Position numbers and translations under genes: made by a program. This document shows, in pieces, positions 20,340 to 32,288 of a stretch of 64,000 nt of DNA; the first letter of the stretch is position 1; each line of letters starts with the position of its first letter. The stretch lies in assembly GCA_040285825.1 (NCBI GenBank), contig JAUPSS010000001.1, positions 1,798,001 to 1,862,000 on the forward strand. The letters are read 5' to 3'. The notes under the pieces are model-generated. The model did no database searches and was not told the DNA's origin. It worked only from the letters and a program-made list of their open reading frames with translations. The stretch comes from Eukaryota sp. TZLM1-RC. Taxonomy: Eukaryota; Metamonada: BaSk clade.

Positions 20340-21589
20340 TTTTTTTCATTAAAATTTTAATTTATTTTCAAAACCACAGTCTAAAAGTCAATATCTTCAA
20401 AACAAGCTTCCACACCATCAAACCTTACAGCAGCAATGTTTTCATAATGTGCACTGACAGACATTAAAGCTTTTGAAATCATTTTAGGAATTGATTTGAA
20501 AATAGTAAAAACAATACGATTTAGCCACAAGCGACGATCAAAACGCTTATTCATTCTTTTTTTCACAAGATTTTCAAAATCATCAATAAAATTCAAAGCA
20601 GTTTTTCCAAGACGACCATACAACGATATAGCAAATGGGAAAATTTGGTAATCTACATGGCGAACATGTTTCAATTCTTTTAAAGGATTTGCATACTTTT
20701 TCCGTTTGTACAATTCGGAGTCATCAAGGGGGGATACTTCGGATTGAGCATTTTTCAAGGCATTTTTCTTGCAAACATCCACTGTTACGACATCAACAAC
20801 ATTCATGACATCATCAAACGAGGGCACAACAACATCAGCACGTCGTTTTCCATATTCTGAATCTCTTACGCTTTCATTTATATCCAGAGACCTCAACAAA
20901 GGTTCTACAAAAGATTCAATATGATAGGAATTACACTTTGCATGGATTTGATCTCTGACTGCATCATGCAATGTAGAACGATAGGAAATATATCTATTAC
21001 AATTAAATAAATGTAATAATGTCAAAGCAGCTCCACATTTACAAAACAAATCATTGGGCAAATTACAAGGCCATAAATATCAACGCATTCTCATAGCAGT
21101 GGTCCATTGGCCGTCATTCAAAAATAGACCATAAATCTGGGGAATTTGATTTATCAAAACTGCAGATGATCTGTCTTTCAAATCAATCAAAAAATTGGCA
21201 GAAGCAGGATTTTCTTTCATAGCCGTGCTAAGTCGAACAATAAAATCCTTGTTTTCAAAATTTTTCAAAAGATGTCGTTGGAGCTTTTTCAACGCAAATT
21301 TTAATGAATATAAACTTCTGTCTGGAATTTCTTGAATGGAAATGGGGAAACATGATTGCCATAAGTCGGGAGATAAACTGGATATTTCTTCTCTTAAGTT
21401 ATCCAGGAATATGCTATTTGTATTTTCAAGAAGATTTTCGGCAAAAGGATATCTTCTAGAGAATTCAAATACAAAATTTTTTCCACCACCAACAAATGCA
21501 GCTTTGGCCAAATATTTTGATGAATTGAATCCAACACCGCCAAGTTGAACATCAGAAAAAATATGATTTTTCAAAATTGATGGATCAAC
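20340..21589 (-). pseudogene. RLE-C 3' half
   Basis: The minus strand carries the 3' tail at 20340, stop at 20381, the C-terminal domain, RLE segment and Zn finger. A TGA replaces a Cys codon near 21080 (RMR then stop, before YLWP), and the copy continues to SILKNHIFSD at 21589. It is nearly identical to 31040-32288. Confidence 0.85.
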
Positions 21590-22877
21590 TTTTTGTTTCT
21601 CTACTAATTTTTATTCAACAAACAAATATGAAATTCACAATTAAAACTCCACATCCTCGAAACCTGCCCCCCCTACATCAAAACAATGTATTGCTAAAGA
21701 TTCAGAAAATTTCCCAAAAGAAGATAGTGAATCAGAAATTAGTTTTACCATTCCCTTAAAATGGAAAATACAATCCTGTTTTGCCAGTAAACACGATTGA
21801 AAATTCTTCCAGTTCTTTCCTTTACAACTACAACAAAATCCTCAAGGAAAGCCATAGCAGCCTTACCTAGAGATCCAAGCAAAGAAAAAAACAAATGGAC
21901 ATAAATTATATCGGGCATGAGAATTTTCATTAACCGAGGAAATGGGTTTCGCATATTTAGCAATTTTATATTTTTCGCCTGCAAGAAGAGGATTATTTAC
22001 ATCCGAGTTAATGAAATGTTCGTTAGAGGAATTACAAGGGTCAATAGACATGGCGTCCAAAAATAGTAAAACTACCATTTAAACCAGGAACAACTAGATC
22101 ACCTCTAGTCAGACCCATAGAAGCTCTGTTGTAACGCGTACTATCAATATTGGGATCATCAAGAATTAATTTTGATAACAGCGGTTCTAAAAAGGAATCT
22201 ACACGATATGATTTGCACATTACATAAATTTGGTCCCTGACGTTATTATGCACTTTGCTTCTAAACGTAATGAAATGTTTACAGTTCAAAAGATGAGTAA
22301 ACAAAGAGGTTTACCACATTTACAAGTTAAATGATTGGGCAAATTGTTTGGCCACAGAAAACAACGAAAACGCATGTTTAGAAGCCATTCATTGTCTTTT
22401 AACAAAAGTCCATAAACAGAGGGAACTTGAGTTACTAAAGCAGCAGCTGAACTATCACGAATATCCTTTAAAAAATTACCGAAAGCGGGATTTTTAGTTT
22501 TGGCCAAGCCAAGTCTTACTTCATAATCCAAGCCTTCATATAATTAAACCAGATGGTGCTGAAGCTTTTTCAAGCAAAAACGTAAATTTGGAAGTGATCG
22601 AGTGGGAATTTCTTGAACATTTTGAGGAAAACACTGAATCCAGATATCACTAGGCAAATTATCTAATTCAAATTGCAGTTGATTCAAGTAAAAATTTGAT
22701 TCACCAAAGATCAGATGAACATCAAAAGGGGACCTTTGGAAAAATTCAAACACAAAATTTTTACCACCTCCCAAAAATGCTGCTTCACACAGAATCGAAG
22801 ATTTGGTGAATCCAATTCCACCCAAATCTGCTGAACAAAATACATGACTTCGAATTAAAGATTCATTTACTTCTAAT
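21590..22877 (-). pseudogene. RLE-B 3' half
   Basis: The 3' UTR starts at 21590. C-terminal domain, RLE, Zn finger and post-RT follow up to VNESLIRSH at 22877. Lesions: one A lost near 21757, one A gained near 21893 and 22058, one A lost near 22304, and a TAA at about 22544. It parallels 32289-33578. Confidence 0.85.
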
Positions 22878-23436
22878 CCACTAGTACGTAAGCTGTCTTC
22901 AGATCAAACTGATGATTCCTTTGGTAAAAGAAGGGCAGATTTAGTAGCTCCAGGGATCGATGGTGTTCTCAATGTTGTAGACGTTGTCTCAGTGGATGTT
23001 TGCAAAAATTCTGCTGCTCGTTTAGTGTATTCCGCTGACTCGCCGTTATCTAACGCCGAAAAAAGAAGATAAAAAAATATGAAGAACCTTTGGCACAGTT
23101 AGGTAGAGTGGAACATGTGAAATATCAGTTTGTGCCGTTTGCAATTTCTCTTTTTGGCAATATTGGACCTTCAGGCTTGCACTTTTTGGAAAATTTTAAA
23201 AAAGTATTACTGAATAGGTCTGGTAAAACAATGAACTCCACTTTCTGGTTAAATAGAATTGTTTTTTGCATTTTCAAGTCTATTCCAACAATGATTTCAA
23301 AGGCACTTTTAGCTATTGGTGTAGAATATGAACGTAATGCTGTGAGTAGGTTCAGTAATAGTGACGCTTGTTTGGAGGATATTGAATTCTAGATGGTTAT
23401 TTTTATCTCAATAAATATTCCAGTTTTTTTAAAAAA
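22878..23436 (+). pseudogene. RLE-D 3' fragment
   Basis: Begins PLVRKLSSDQTDDSFGKRRAD and runs to the stop at 23390-23392 and poly(A). One A is lost near 23063, breaking the frame. The 5' junction matches that of the insertion at 33579-34137, but the 3' flank is RLE-F as at 14654. The copy therefore looks like a recombinant between those two loci. Confidence 0.83.
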
Positions 23437-23605
23437 AATTTGCCATTATTAATAGATTACCGCGGTTTTTCAATCGAATTAGAGAAGCTTTAGCTAGACA
23501 GCAAGCAAATCAAGATTTTGTAGAGGAAATCTTGGTTTAATGATAGTCGTCCCATTAGTTATGATTTAATTTAATCAAGTGTGCAAATTCAATAAATACA
23601 AAATT
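23437..23605 (+). mobile_element. RLE-F 3' end
   Basis: Same sequence as 14654-14822 (INRLPRFFNRIREALARQQ..ILV and 3' UTR), part of the segmental duplication with that locus. Confidence 0.8.
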
Positions 23606-23750
23606 TTATATCTACCTCTCAAAAACAATTTTCTTGCCTGAAACGATGAATTAGCTTTTCCCTGTTTTGGTTTGTAATAAATTTTCTTCTTATTCTTTTT
23701 GGCAAAGAATTTCCAAAATCTTGTTATGTTCCATTTGTTTAATTTCAATT
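23606..23750 (-). mobile_element. RLE-B N-terminal fragment
   Basis: Parallel of 14823-14972 (KLNKWNITRFWKFF..ARKLFL on the minus strand), cut by the RLE-A end at 23750. Confidence 0.78.
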
Positions 23751-24104
23751 TTTTTTAAATTTAATTTTATTCTAAACCTATAAATCAACATCTAAAAAAT
23801 CCATCTCTCCCAAAGCAAAAACACTAGATGCAACTCTCTCATAGTGAGATCCAAGAGAAAGCAAAGCATCAGAAACCATCTTCAACATCCCCTTAAAAAT
23901 AGAAAACACAATTCTATTTTGCCAAAACAATCTGTTGAAATTTCTGCCAGTTCTTTTCTTTACAATCATTTCAAAATCATCCAAAAAACGTAAAGCAGTT
24001 GGTGCAAGTGAACCAAAAAGGGAAAATACAAATGGATACAAATTGTATTTTGCATGCTGTAGACTGGCCAATTTGGACAAAGGTTCATTGTATTTTTTTC
24101 GTTT
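23751..24104 (-). mobile_element. RLE-A 3' fragment
   Basis: The minus strand codes NEPLSKLASLQHAKYN through DVDL, 100 open codons, stop at 23778. It parallels 14973-15320 but lacks the deletion seen there. Confidence 0.82.
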
Positions 24105-24332
24105 TTATTAGAAGTAAATGAATCTTTAATTCGAAGTCATGTATTTTGTTCAGCAGATTTTTTTTATTACTTTTAATTCAGCAGATTTGGGTGGCATTGG
24201 ATTCACCAAATCTTCGATTCTGTGTAAAGCAGCATTTTTGGGAGGTGGTAAAAATTTTGTTTTCGAATTTTTCCAAATGTTCCCTTTTGATGTTCATCTG
24301 ATCAATGGTGAATCAAATTTTTATTTGAATCA
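24105..24332 (+). mobile_element. RLE-B fragment
   Basis: Parallel of 15321-15555, with the same duplicated TTCAGCAGATTT and micro-insertion. Ends at YLNQL where RLE-C starts. Confidence 0.78.
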
Positions 24333-25568
24333 ACTTCTAACTTTTGCATACTTTTTCCGTTTGTACAATTCGGAGTCATCATCAGGGGGGATACTTCGGA
24401 TTGTGCATTTTTCAAGGCATTTTGCTTAAATACATCCACTGCTACGACATCAACAACATTCATGACATCATCAAACGAGGGCACAACAACATCAGCACGT
24501 CGTTTTCCAAATTCTGAATCTCTTACGCTTTCATTTATATCAAGAGACCTCAACAAAGGTTCTACAAAAGATTCAATATGATAGGAATTACACATTGCAT
24601 GGATTTGATCTCTGACTGCATCATGCAATGTAGAACGATAGGAAATATATCTATTACAATTAAATAAATTTGATAATGTCAAACCAGCTCCACATTTACA
24701 AAACAAATCATTGGGCAAATTACAAGGCCATAAATAACAACGCATTCTTATAGCAGTGGTCCATTGGTCGTCATTCAAAAATAGACCATAAATCTGGGGA
24801 ATTTGATTTATCAAAACTGCAGATGAACTGTCCTTCAAATCAATCAAAAAATTGGCAAAAGCAGGATTTTCTTTCTTAGCCGTGCTAAGTCGAACAATAA
24901 AATCCTTGTTTTCAAAATTTTCAAAAGATGTCGTTGGAGCTTTTTCAACGCAAATTTTAATGAATATAAACTTCTGTCTGGAATTTCTTGAATGGATATG
25001 GGGAAACATGATTGCCATAAGTCGGGAGATAAACTGGATATTTCTTCTCTTAAGTTATCCAGGAATATGCTATTTGTATTTTCAAGAAGATTTTCGGCAA
25101 AGGATATCTTCTAGAGAATTCAAATACAAAATTTTTCCACCACCAATAAATGCAGCTTTGGTCAAATATTTTGATGAATTGAATCCAACACCGCCAAGTT
25201 GAACATCAGAAAAAATATGATTTTTCAAAATTGATGGATCAACAGACATTAAATAAGCCAAAAATTGGGTACGTATTTTGTTAAATTGTCTACAAAAATT
25301 GTAAGTTAGGGATGGAGGTAATGATCGCAGTAAATGAGTAATTTTTCCAGCATAACAAATTTTCAAAAGAAAAAAACTTAAGATGTTTTTCCAATTCAAG
25401 AGTTTTTATGACTTCTAGCTCTTTTTTAATTGAATTTAAATAATTTTCAAGGCTGACAAGTGTCTTTTCGGCGGAACCTAAATAGCAACCCAGAAAGCAG
25501 AAACTAGTTGAAGTATAATCAATATATGGAACTTCGAGGGAATTAATTATTAACTTAACATTTTTTCT
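24333..25568 (-). pseudogene. RLE-C copy: post-RT through RLE
   Basis: Parallel of 15556-16840 without the RLE-F sliver. One T or A is lost near 24917 and 25098, which breaks the frame. It ends at TAACATTTTTTCT (25556-25568), where RLE-A is inserted, and resumes at 26498. Confidence 0.84.
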
Positions 25569-26497
25569 TTTTTTTAAAAATTTAATTTTATTCTAAACCT
25601 ATAAATCAACATCTAAAAATCCATCTCTCCCAAAACAAAAACACTAGATGGAACTCTCTCATAGTGAGATCCAAGAGAAAGCAAAGCATCAGAAACCATC
25701 TTCAACATCCCCTTAAAAATAGAAAACACAATTCTATTTTGCCAAAACAATCTGTTGAAATTTCTGCCAGTTCTTCTCTTTAATTTATTGAATTTGCACA
25801 CTTGATTAAATTAAATCATAACTAATGGGACGACTATCATTAAACCAAGATTTCCTCTACAAAATCTTGATTTGCTTGCTGTCTAGCTAAAGCTTCTCTA
25901 ATTCGATTGAAAAACCGCGGTAATCTATTAATAATGGCAAATTGAATCCGTGAACGCCATAAAAAAATATCAAATCTTTTCATTGTTTTTTCTTTCACCA
26001 TTTTTTGGAAGTCATCCAAAAAAGTTTCTGCTTCAACTGATAATCTTCCATTTATCGAAAATGGAAAAGCAATAAACTCTTCTCTTTACAATCATTTCAA
26101 AATCATCCAAAAAACGTAAAGCAGTTGGTGCAAGTGAACCAAAAAGGGAAAATACAAATGGATACAAATTGTATTTTGCATGCTGTAGACTGGCCAATTT
26201 GGACAAAGGTTCATTGTATTTTTTGAATTCAAAATTTTCAGCATTTGAAAGGGGATTATGAATTTCAGAATTAACAAGCCTTTCATTTGAGGCATTACAA
26301 GGATCAACAGACATTACATCCAATAAAATGAAGCTTCCATCTAATCCAGGTAATATGACATCACCTCTATTATTCTTATGAAAATCATTTTCAGCATCAA
26401 ACAGATTTGACAACAAAGGTTCCAAGAAGGATTCAATTCTATGAGATTTACACATACAATATAACTGGTCTCTTACAGCATCATGAACCTTGCTTCA
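25569..26497 (-). pseudogene. RLE-A insertion in RLE-C, itself carrying RLE-F
   Basis: The minus strand has the 3' UTR and C-terminus at the low end, with the RLE segment and DAVRDQLYC at the high end (5'-truncated). TAACATTTTTTCT at 25556-25568 and 26498-26510 is a 13-bp TSD. An RLE-F fragment interrupts it at 25783-26077. Confidence 0.87.
25783..26077 (-). mobile_element. RLE-F 3' fragment inserted in RLE-A, 11-bp TSD
   Basis: The minus strand codes IAFPFSINGRLSVEAETFLD through WRSRIQFAIINRLPRFFN to ILV (stop 25840), plus the 3' UTR. It shows the uninterrupted RLE-F C-terminus that RLE-D split at 11387. TCTTCTCTTTA flanks it at 25772-25782 and 26078-26088. Confidence 0.87.
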
Positions 26498-26689
26498 TAA
26501 CATTTTTTCTAGAAATACAAAAGCATTTTTGAACATTCAAATCAAGACCTATGGATTGGTATAATGTAGCAGCTTCATTAGCAACCCTATTAATTCTACT
26601 TTCTGGACCAATACAAGAAATGTCATCCATGTAAGCTACCGAGAAATTACAACTACTCATTTGTTAAATTGTAAACATTTTATTACTTT
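26498..26689. mobile_element. RLE-C sliver (minus) and RLE-A sliver (plus)
   Basis: 26498-26640 continues RLE-C across the A insertion: the segment from SRKNV back to AYMDDISCIG. 26641-26689 is RLE-A (REITTTHLLNCKHFIT) in the plus sense and ends at non-repetitive DNA. The same C|A junction recurs at 29123 and 30266. Confidence 0.75.
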
Positions 26690-27708
26690 ATTATAAAATG
26701 GACAATGTTATTTTATTCTGATTTTCCTCTTTACATGAGGATGAATTCCGCAAAACTTACATATTCTGTGATCAACGTTTTGTCAGGGGTCTATCAACGT
26801 TCAGTTTGTATCGTACCCGTGTGGTCGCTGTCCGTATCACCACACAGCATGTTTATTCTCGCCTCTGATTCCGATCTGTCCGGTATCTGTATGCGCAATT
26901 CATTGAGAGTCGTCTTCGATTGCACGCCGCCGTTTCTATCTTTGCCACCATTATGTTACGTCATCAATTGGATTTTTACTATCAAGCTGGCCTTAAAATT
27001 AACTATTCATTCATCACGGCATACTCGTCGTTTGTGTCTTCCACTGTTTGATCCAGTGCGTATTTGCCACTTCACACCTTATCATCACTATGGTGTTCTT
27101 ATCAGATGGCGACAAAGCTATCATTTATCCCAATTCTTCCTGATGTTAACATTTTGAACCATTAATCGCGTAATGCCCGCGCCATTATAGCAACCTTAGA
27201 CATCAGGTCTATTCCAATCTTACCATGTTTTGAACTTCTTTCCAGCAATTACACCAATGTATGCTCACCTTCATAACTAACCCTCCATTTATGAATAAAT
27301 TCATGGTTCAAGGGTTTATCTCCTCTAAATGGTTGGATCATAATCATATAGTCATATATAACTTTTGGGCAGAGTTCTTTATACTTGCTGCCAGAACGAA
27401 AGGAAAAATGTTCACTTCAGTAGTAGCTCTGGGTTTTTCTGCAAGTCAGCTGCAAGCAGTATATACAACTGTTCCCAAAACCGTCTGGGCCAGTGTCAAG
27501 TTCAATAAGATGGTGTCAAAAAGTTGCCGGTTCTAGAGTCATCGAAATCGCCCAGTTTAGTAGAGATGATTGCTTGGCTTGAGTTTGATTTTTGTTAGGA
27601 TGTTGATCACAAAATATGTAAGTTTTAATTTAACAACTGTTTTTCTTTGATTTTTTTTGATATATCCAAATTAGCTGTTGTTAGCGAAAGGATGGAGAAG
27701 TTTTTTTT
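26690..27708. other. Unique block, possible decayed gene, function unknown
   Basis: Visibly more GC-rich than its surroundings. On the plus strand a frame starting near 26737 reads HEDEFRKTYIFCDQRFVRG onward through Arg/Tyr-rich sequence, with only two in-frame TGA codons before about 27050. A second stretch (27340-27535) reads AARTKGKMFTSVVALGF and continues. Both could be remains of one foreign or transposon-borne protein. I recognise no domain, and no TSD or inverted repeats were found at the edges. Confidence 0.4.
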
Positions 27709-28294
27709 GATACTATTTATTTTTATTCAACAACAAATATGAAATACACAATTAAAACTCCACATCCTCAAAACCTGCCTCCCCTACATCAAAACAATTA
27801 ATCGCTAAAGATTCAGAAAATTTCCCAAAAGAAGATAGTGAATCAGAAATTAGTGTTACCATTCCCTTAAAAATAGAAAATACAATCCTGTTTTGCCAGT
27901 AAACACTATTGAAAATTCTTCCAGTTCTTTCCTTTTAAATACAACAAAATCCTCAATGAAAGCCATAGCAGCCTTACCTAGAGATCCAAGCAAAGAAAAA
28001 ACAAATGGACATAAATTATATTGGGCATGAGAATTTTCATTAACCGAGGAAATGGGTTTCGCATATTTAGCAATTTTATATTTTTCGCCTGCAAGAAGAG
28101 GATTATTTACATCCGAGTTAATGAGATGTTCGTTAGAGGAATTACAAGGGTCAATAGACATGGCGTCCAAAATAGTAAAACTACCATTTAAACCAGGAAC
28201 AACTAGATCACCTCTAGTCAGGCCAATAGAAGCTCTGTTGTAACGCGTACTATCAATATTGGGATCATCAAGAATTAATTTTGATAACAGCGGT
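27709..28294 (-). pseudogene. RLE-B 3' fragment
   Basis: The minus strand codes LSKLILDDPNIDSTRYNRAS through the RLE segment and C-terminal domain, with a 1-bp change at VVFKRKELEE that breaks the frame near 27930. The 3' UTR ends near 27709. It is 5'-truncated at 28294, where RLE-C follows. Confidence 0.82.
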
Positions 28295-28357
28295 AGTTGA
28301 AGTATAATCAATATATGGAACTTCGAGGGAATTAATTATTAACTTAACATTTTTTCT
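28295..28357 (-). mobile_element. RLE-C sliver
   Basis: A 63-bp RLE-C RT piece (LIINSLEVPYIDYTST) ending at the target TAACATTTTTTCT of the next RLE-A. Confidence 0.75.
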
Positions 28358-28980
28358 TTTTTTTAAAAATTTAATTTTATTCTAAACCTATAAATCAACA
28401 TCTAAAAATCCATCTCTCCCAAAACAAAAACACTAGATGGAACTCTCTCATAGTGAGATCCAAGAGAAAGCAAAGCATCAGAAACCATCTTCAACATCCC
28501 CTTAAAAATAGAAAACACAATTCTATTTTGCCAAAACAATCTGTTGAAATTTCTGCCAGTTCTTCTCTTTACAATCATTTCAAAATCATCCAAAAAACGT
28601 AAAGCAGTTGGTGCAAGTGAACCAAAAAGGGAAAATACAAATGGATACAAATTGTATTTTGCATGCTGTAGACTGGCCAATTTGGACAAAGGTTCATTGT
28701 ATTTTTTGAATTCAAAATTTTCAGCATTTGAAAGGGGATTATGAATTTCAGAATTAACAAGCCTTTCATTTGAGGCATTACAAGGATCAACAGACATTAC
28801 ATCCAATAAAATGAAGCTTCCATCTAATCCAGGTAATATGACATCACCTCTATTATTCTTATGAAAATCATTTTCAGCATCAAACAGATTTGACAACAAA
28901 GGTTCCAAGAAGGATTCAATTCTATGAGATTTACACATACAATATAACTGGTCTCTTACAGCATCGTGAACCTTGCTTCA
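28358..28980 (-). pseudogene. RLE-A insertion in RLE-C, 13-bp TSD
   Basis: 5'-truncated RLE-A with an open stretch of about 178 codons (28402-28938): YCMCKSHRIESFLEPLLSNL, RLE segment RGDVILPG..LLDVMSVD, C-terminal domain to EMDF. TAACATTTTTTCT lies at 28345-28357 and 28981-28993. It is the uninterrupted version of 25569-26497 and is likely a duplicate of the same event. Confidence 0.87.
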
Positions 28981-29478
28981 TAACATTTTTTCTAGAAATA
29001 CAAAAACATTTTTGAACATTCAAATCAAGACCTATGGATTGGTATAATGTAGCAGCTTCATTAGCAACCCTATTAATTCTACTTTCTGGACCAATACAAG
29101 AAATGTCATCCATGTAAGCTACCGAGAAATTACAACTACTCATTTGTTAAATTGTAAACATTTTATTACTTTTAGAAGCAAGGTTCATGATGCTGTAAGA
29201 GACCAGTTATATTGTATGTGTAAATCTCATAGAATTGAATCCTTCTTGGAACCTTTGTTGTCAAATCTGTTTGATGCTGAAAATGATTTTTATAAGAATA
29301 ATAGAGGTGATGTCATATTACCTGGATTAGATGGAAGCTTCATTTTATTGGATGTAATGTCTGTTGATCCTTGTAATGCCTCAAATGAAAGGCTTGTTAA
29401 TTCTGAAATTCATAATCCCCTTTCAAATGCTGAAAATTTTAAATTCAAAAAAATACAATGAACCTTTGTCCAAATTTT
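28981..29478. mobile_element. RLE-C sliver (minus) then RLE-A fragment (plus)
   Basis: 28981-29123 is RLE-C (SRKNV to AYMDDIS, minus). 29124-29478 is RLE-A in the plus sense from REITTTHLLNCKHF through the RLE segment to FKFK, with an extra A near 29450. It abuts the 3' end of an antisense RLE-A at 29479. Confidence 0.8.
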
Positions 29479-30622
29479 TTTTCAAAAATTTAATTTTATT
29501 CTAAACCTATAAATCAACATCTAAAAAAATCCATCTCTCCCAAAACAAAAACACTAGATGCAACTCTCTCATAGTGAGATCCAAGAGAAAGCAAAGCATC
29601 AGAAACCATCTTCAACATCCCCTTAAAAATAGAAAACACAATTCTATTTATAACAAAAAAAAATTCTATTTTGCCAAAACAATCTGTTGAAATTTCTGCC
29701 AGTTCTTCTCTTTACAATCATTTCAAAATCATCCAAAAAAACGTAAAGCAGTTGGTGCAAGTGAACCAAAAGGGAAAATACAAATGGATACAAATTGTAT
29801 TTTGCATGCTGTAGACTGGCCAATTTGGACAAAGGTTCATTGTATTTTTTGAATTCAAAATTTTCAGCATTTGAAAGGGGATTATGAATTTCAGAATTAA
29901 CAAGCCTTTCATTTGAGGCATTACAAGGATCAACAGACATTACATCCAATAAAATGAAGCTTCCATCTAATCCAGGTAATATGACATCACCTCTATTATT
30001 CTTATGAAAATCATTTTCAGCATCAAACAGATTTGACAACAAAGGTTCCAAGAAGGATTCAATTCTATGAGATTTACACATACAATATAACTGGTCTCTT
30101 ACAGCATCATGAACCTTGCTTCATAACATTTTTTCTAGAAATACAAAAACATTTTTGAACATTCAAATCAAGACCTATGGATTGGTATAATGTAGCAGCT
30201 TCATTAGCAACCCTATTAATTCTACTTTCTGGACCAATACAAGAAATGTCATCCATGTAAGCTACCGAGAAATTACAACTACTCATTTGTTAAATTGTAA
30301 ACATTTTATTACTTTTAGAAGCAAGGTTCATGATGCTGTAAGAGACCAGTTATATTGTATGTGTAAATCTCATAGAATTGAATCCTTCTTGGAACCTTTG
30401 TTGTCAAATCTGTTTGATGCTGAAAATGATTTTTATAAGAATAATAGAGGTGATGTCATATTACCTGGATTAGATGGAAGCTTCATTTTATTGGATGTAA
30501 TGTCTGTTGATCCTTGTAATGCCTCAAATGAAAGGCTTGTTAATTCTGAAATTCATAATCCCCTTTCAAATGCTGAAAATTTTAAATTCAAAAAATACAA
30601 TGAACCTTTGTCCAAATTTTTT
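29479..30622. repeat. 1143-bp tandem unit: RLE-A (-), RLE-C sliver (-), RLE-A (+)
   Basis: Repeats the organisation of 28358-29478: A antisense (29479-30122), C sliver (30123-30266), A sense (30267-30621). The next A antisense begins 1143 bp on, at 30622. Both later units carry a 22-bp insertion (TTATAACAAAAAAAA) in the A C-terminus that the first lacks. Confidence 0.85.
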
Positions 30623-31039
30623 TTCAAAAATTTAATTTTATTCTAAACCTATAAATCAACATCTAAAAAATCCATCTCTCCCAAAACAAAAACACTAGAT
30701 GCAACTCTCTCATAGTGAGATCCAAGAGAAAGCAAAGCATCAGAAACCATCTTCAACATCCCCTTAAAAATAGAAAACACAATTCTATTTATAACAAAAA
30801 AAAATTCTATTTTGCCAAAACAATCTGTTGAAATTTCTGCCAGTTCTTCTCTTTACAATCATTTCAAAATCATCCAAAAAACGTAAAGCAGTTGGTGCAA
30901 GTGAACCAAAAAGGGAAAATACAAATGGATACAAATTGTATTTTGCATGCTGTAGACTGGCCAATTTGGACAAAGGTTCATTGTATTTTTTGAATTTAAA
31001 ATTTTCAGCATTTGAAAGGGGATTATGAATTTCAGAATT
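30622..31039 (-). mobile_element. RLE-A 3' fragment
   Basis: Last partial unit of the tandem array: RLE-A 3' UTR and C-terminal domain back to about NSEIHNPLSNAENF, with the same 22-bp insertion near 30790. It ends at the RLE-C 3' tail. Confidence 0.82.
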
Positions 31040-32288
31040 TTTTTTAACATACTTTTAATTTATTTTCAAAACCACAGTCTAAAAGTCAATATCTTCAAAA
31101 CAAGCTTCCACACCATCAAACCTTACAGCAGCAATGTTTTCATAATGTGCACTGACAGACATTAAAGCTTTCGAAATCATTTTAGGAATTGATTTGAAAA
31201 TAGTAAAAACAATACGATTTAGCCACAAGCGACGATCAAAACGCTTATTCATTCTTTTTTTCACAAGATTTTCAAAATCATCAATAAAATTCAAAGCAGT
31301 TTTTCCAAGACGACCATACAACGATATAGCAAATGGGAAAATTTGGTAATCTACATGGCGAACATGTTTCAATTCTTTTAAAGGATTTGCATACTTTTTC
31401 CGTTTGTACAATTCGGAGTCATCAAGGGGGATACTTCGGATTGAGCATTTTTCAAGGCATTTTTCTTGCAAACATCCACTGTTACGACATCAACAACATT
31501 CATGACATCATCAAACGAGGGCACAACAACATCAGCACGTCGTTTTCCATATTCTGAATCTCTTACGCTTTCATTTATATCCAGAGACCTCAACAAAGGT
31601 TCTACAAAAAGATTCAATATGATAGGAATTACACTTTGCATGGATTTGATCTCTGACTGCATCATGCAATGTAGAACGATAGGAAATATATCTATTACAA
31701 TTAAATAAATGTAATAATGTCAAAGCAGCTCCACATTTACAAAAACAAATCATTGGGCAAATTACAAGGCCATAAATATCAACGCATTCTCATAGCAGTG
31801 GTCCATTGGCCGTCATTCAAAAATAGACCATAAATCTGGGGAATTTGATTTATCAAAACTGCAGATGATCTGTCTTTCAAATCAATCAAAAAATTGGCAG
31901 AAGCAGGATTTTTCTTTCATAGCCGTGCTAAGTCGAACAATAAAATCCTTGTTTTCAAAATTTTTCAAAAGATGTCGTTGGAGCTTTTTCAACGCAAATT
32001 TTAATGAATATAAACTTCTGTCTGGAATTTCTTGAATGGAAATGGGGAAACATGATTGCCATAAGTCGGGAGATAAACTGGATATTTCTTCTCTTAAGTT
32101 ATCCAGGAATATGCTATTTGTATTTTCAAGAAGATTTTCGGCAAAGGATATCTTCTAGAGAATTCAAATACAAAATTTTTTCCACCACCAACAAATGCAG
32201 CTTTGGCCAAATATTTTGATGAATTGAATCCAACACCGCCAAGTTGAACATCAGAAAAAATATGATTTTTCAAAATTGATGGATCAAC
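31040..32288 (-). pseudogene. RLE-C 3' half
   Basis: Same segment as 20340-21589 (C-terminal domain, RLE, Zn finger, post-RT to SILKNHIFSD), including the TGA-for-Cys change near 31780. Extra homopolymer lesions lie near 31427, 31606, 31741, 31910 and 32145. Confidence 0.85.

Noticed and set aside
21590-22877. TSD for the RLE-B insertion at GGATCAAC in RLE-C
   Set aside because: No matching GGATCAAC occurs at the other end of any of the three copies sharing this junction, so the second flank has been lost by rearrangement.
26705-27157. 150-codon plus-strand ORF starting MLFYSDFPLY
   Set aside because: An alternative frame over the same bases is richer in charged residues and more protein-like; the long frame is hydrophobic and probably a shadow.
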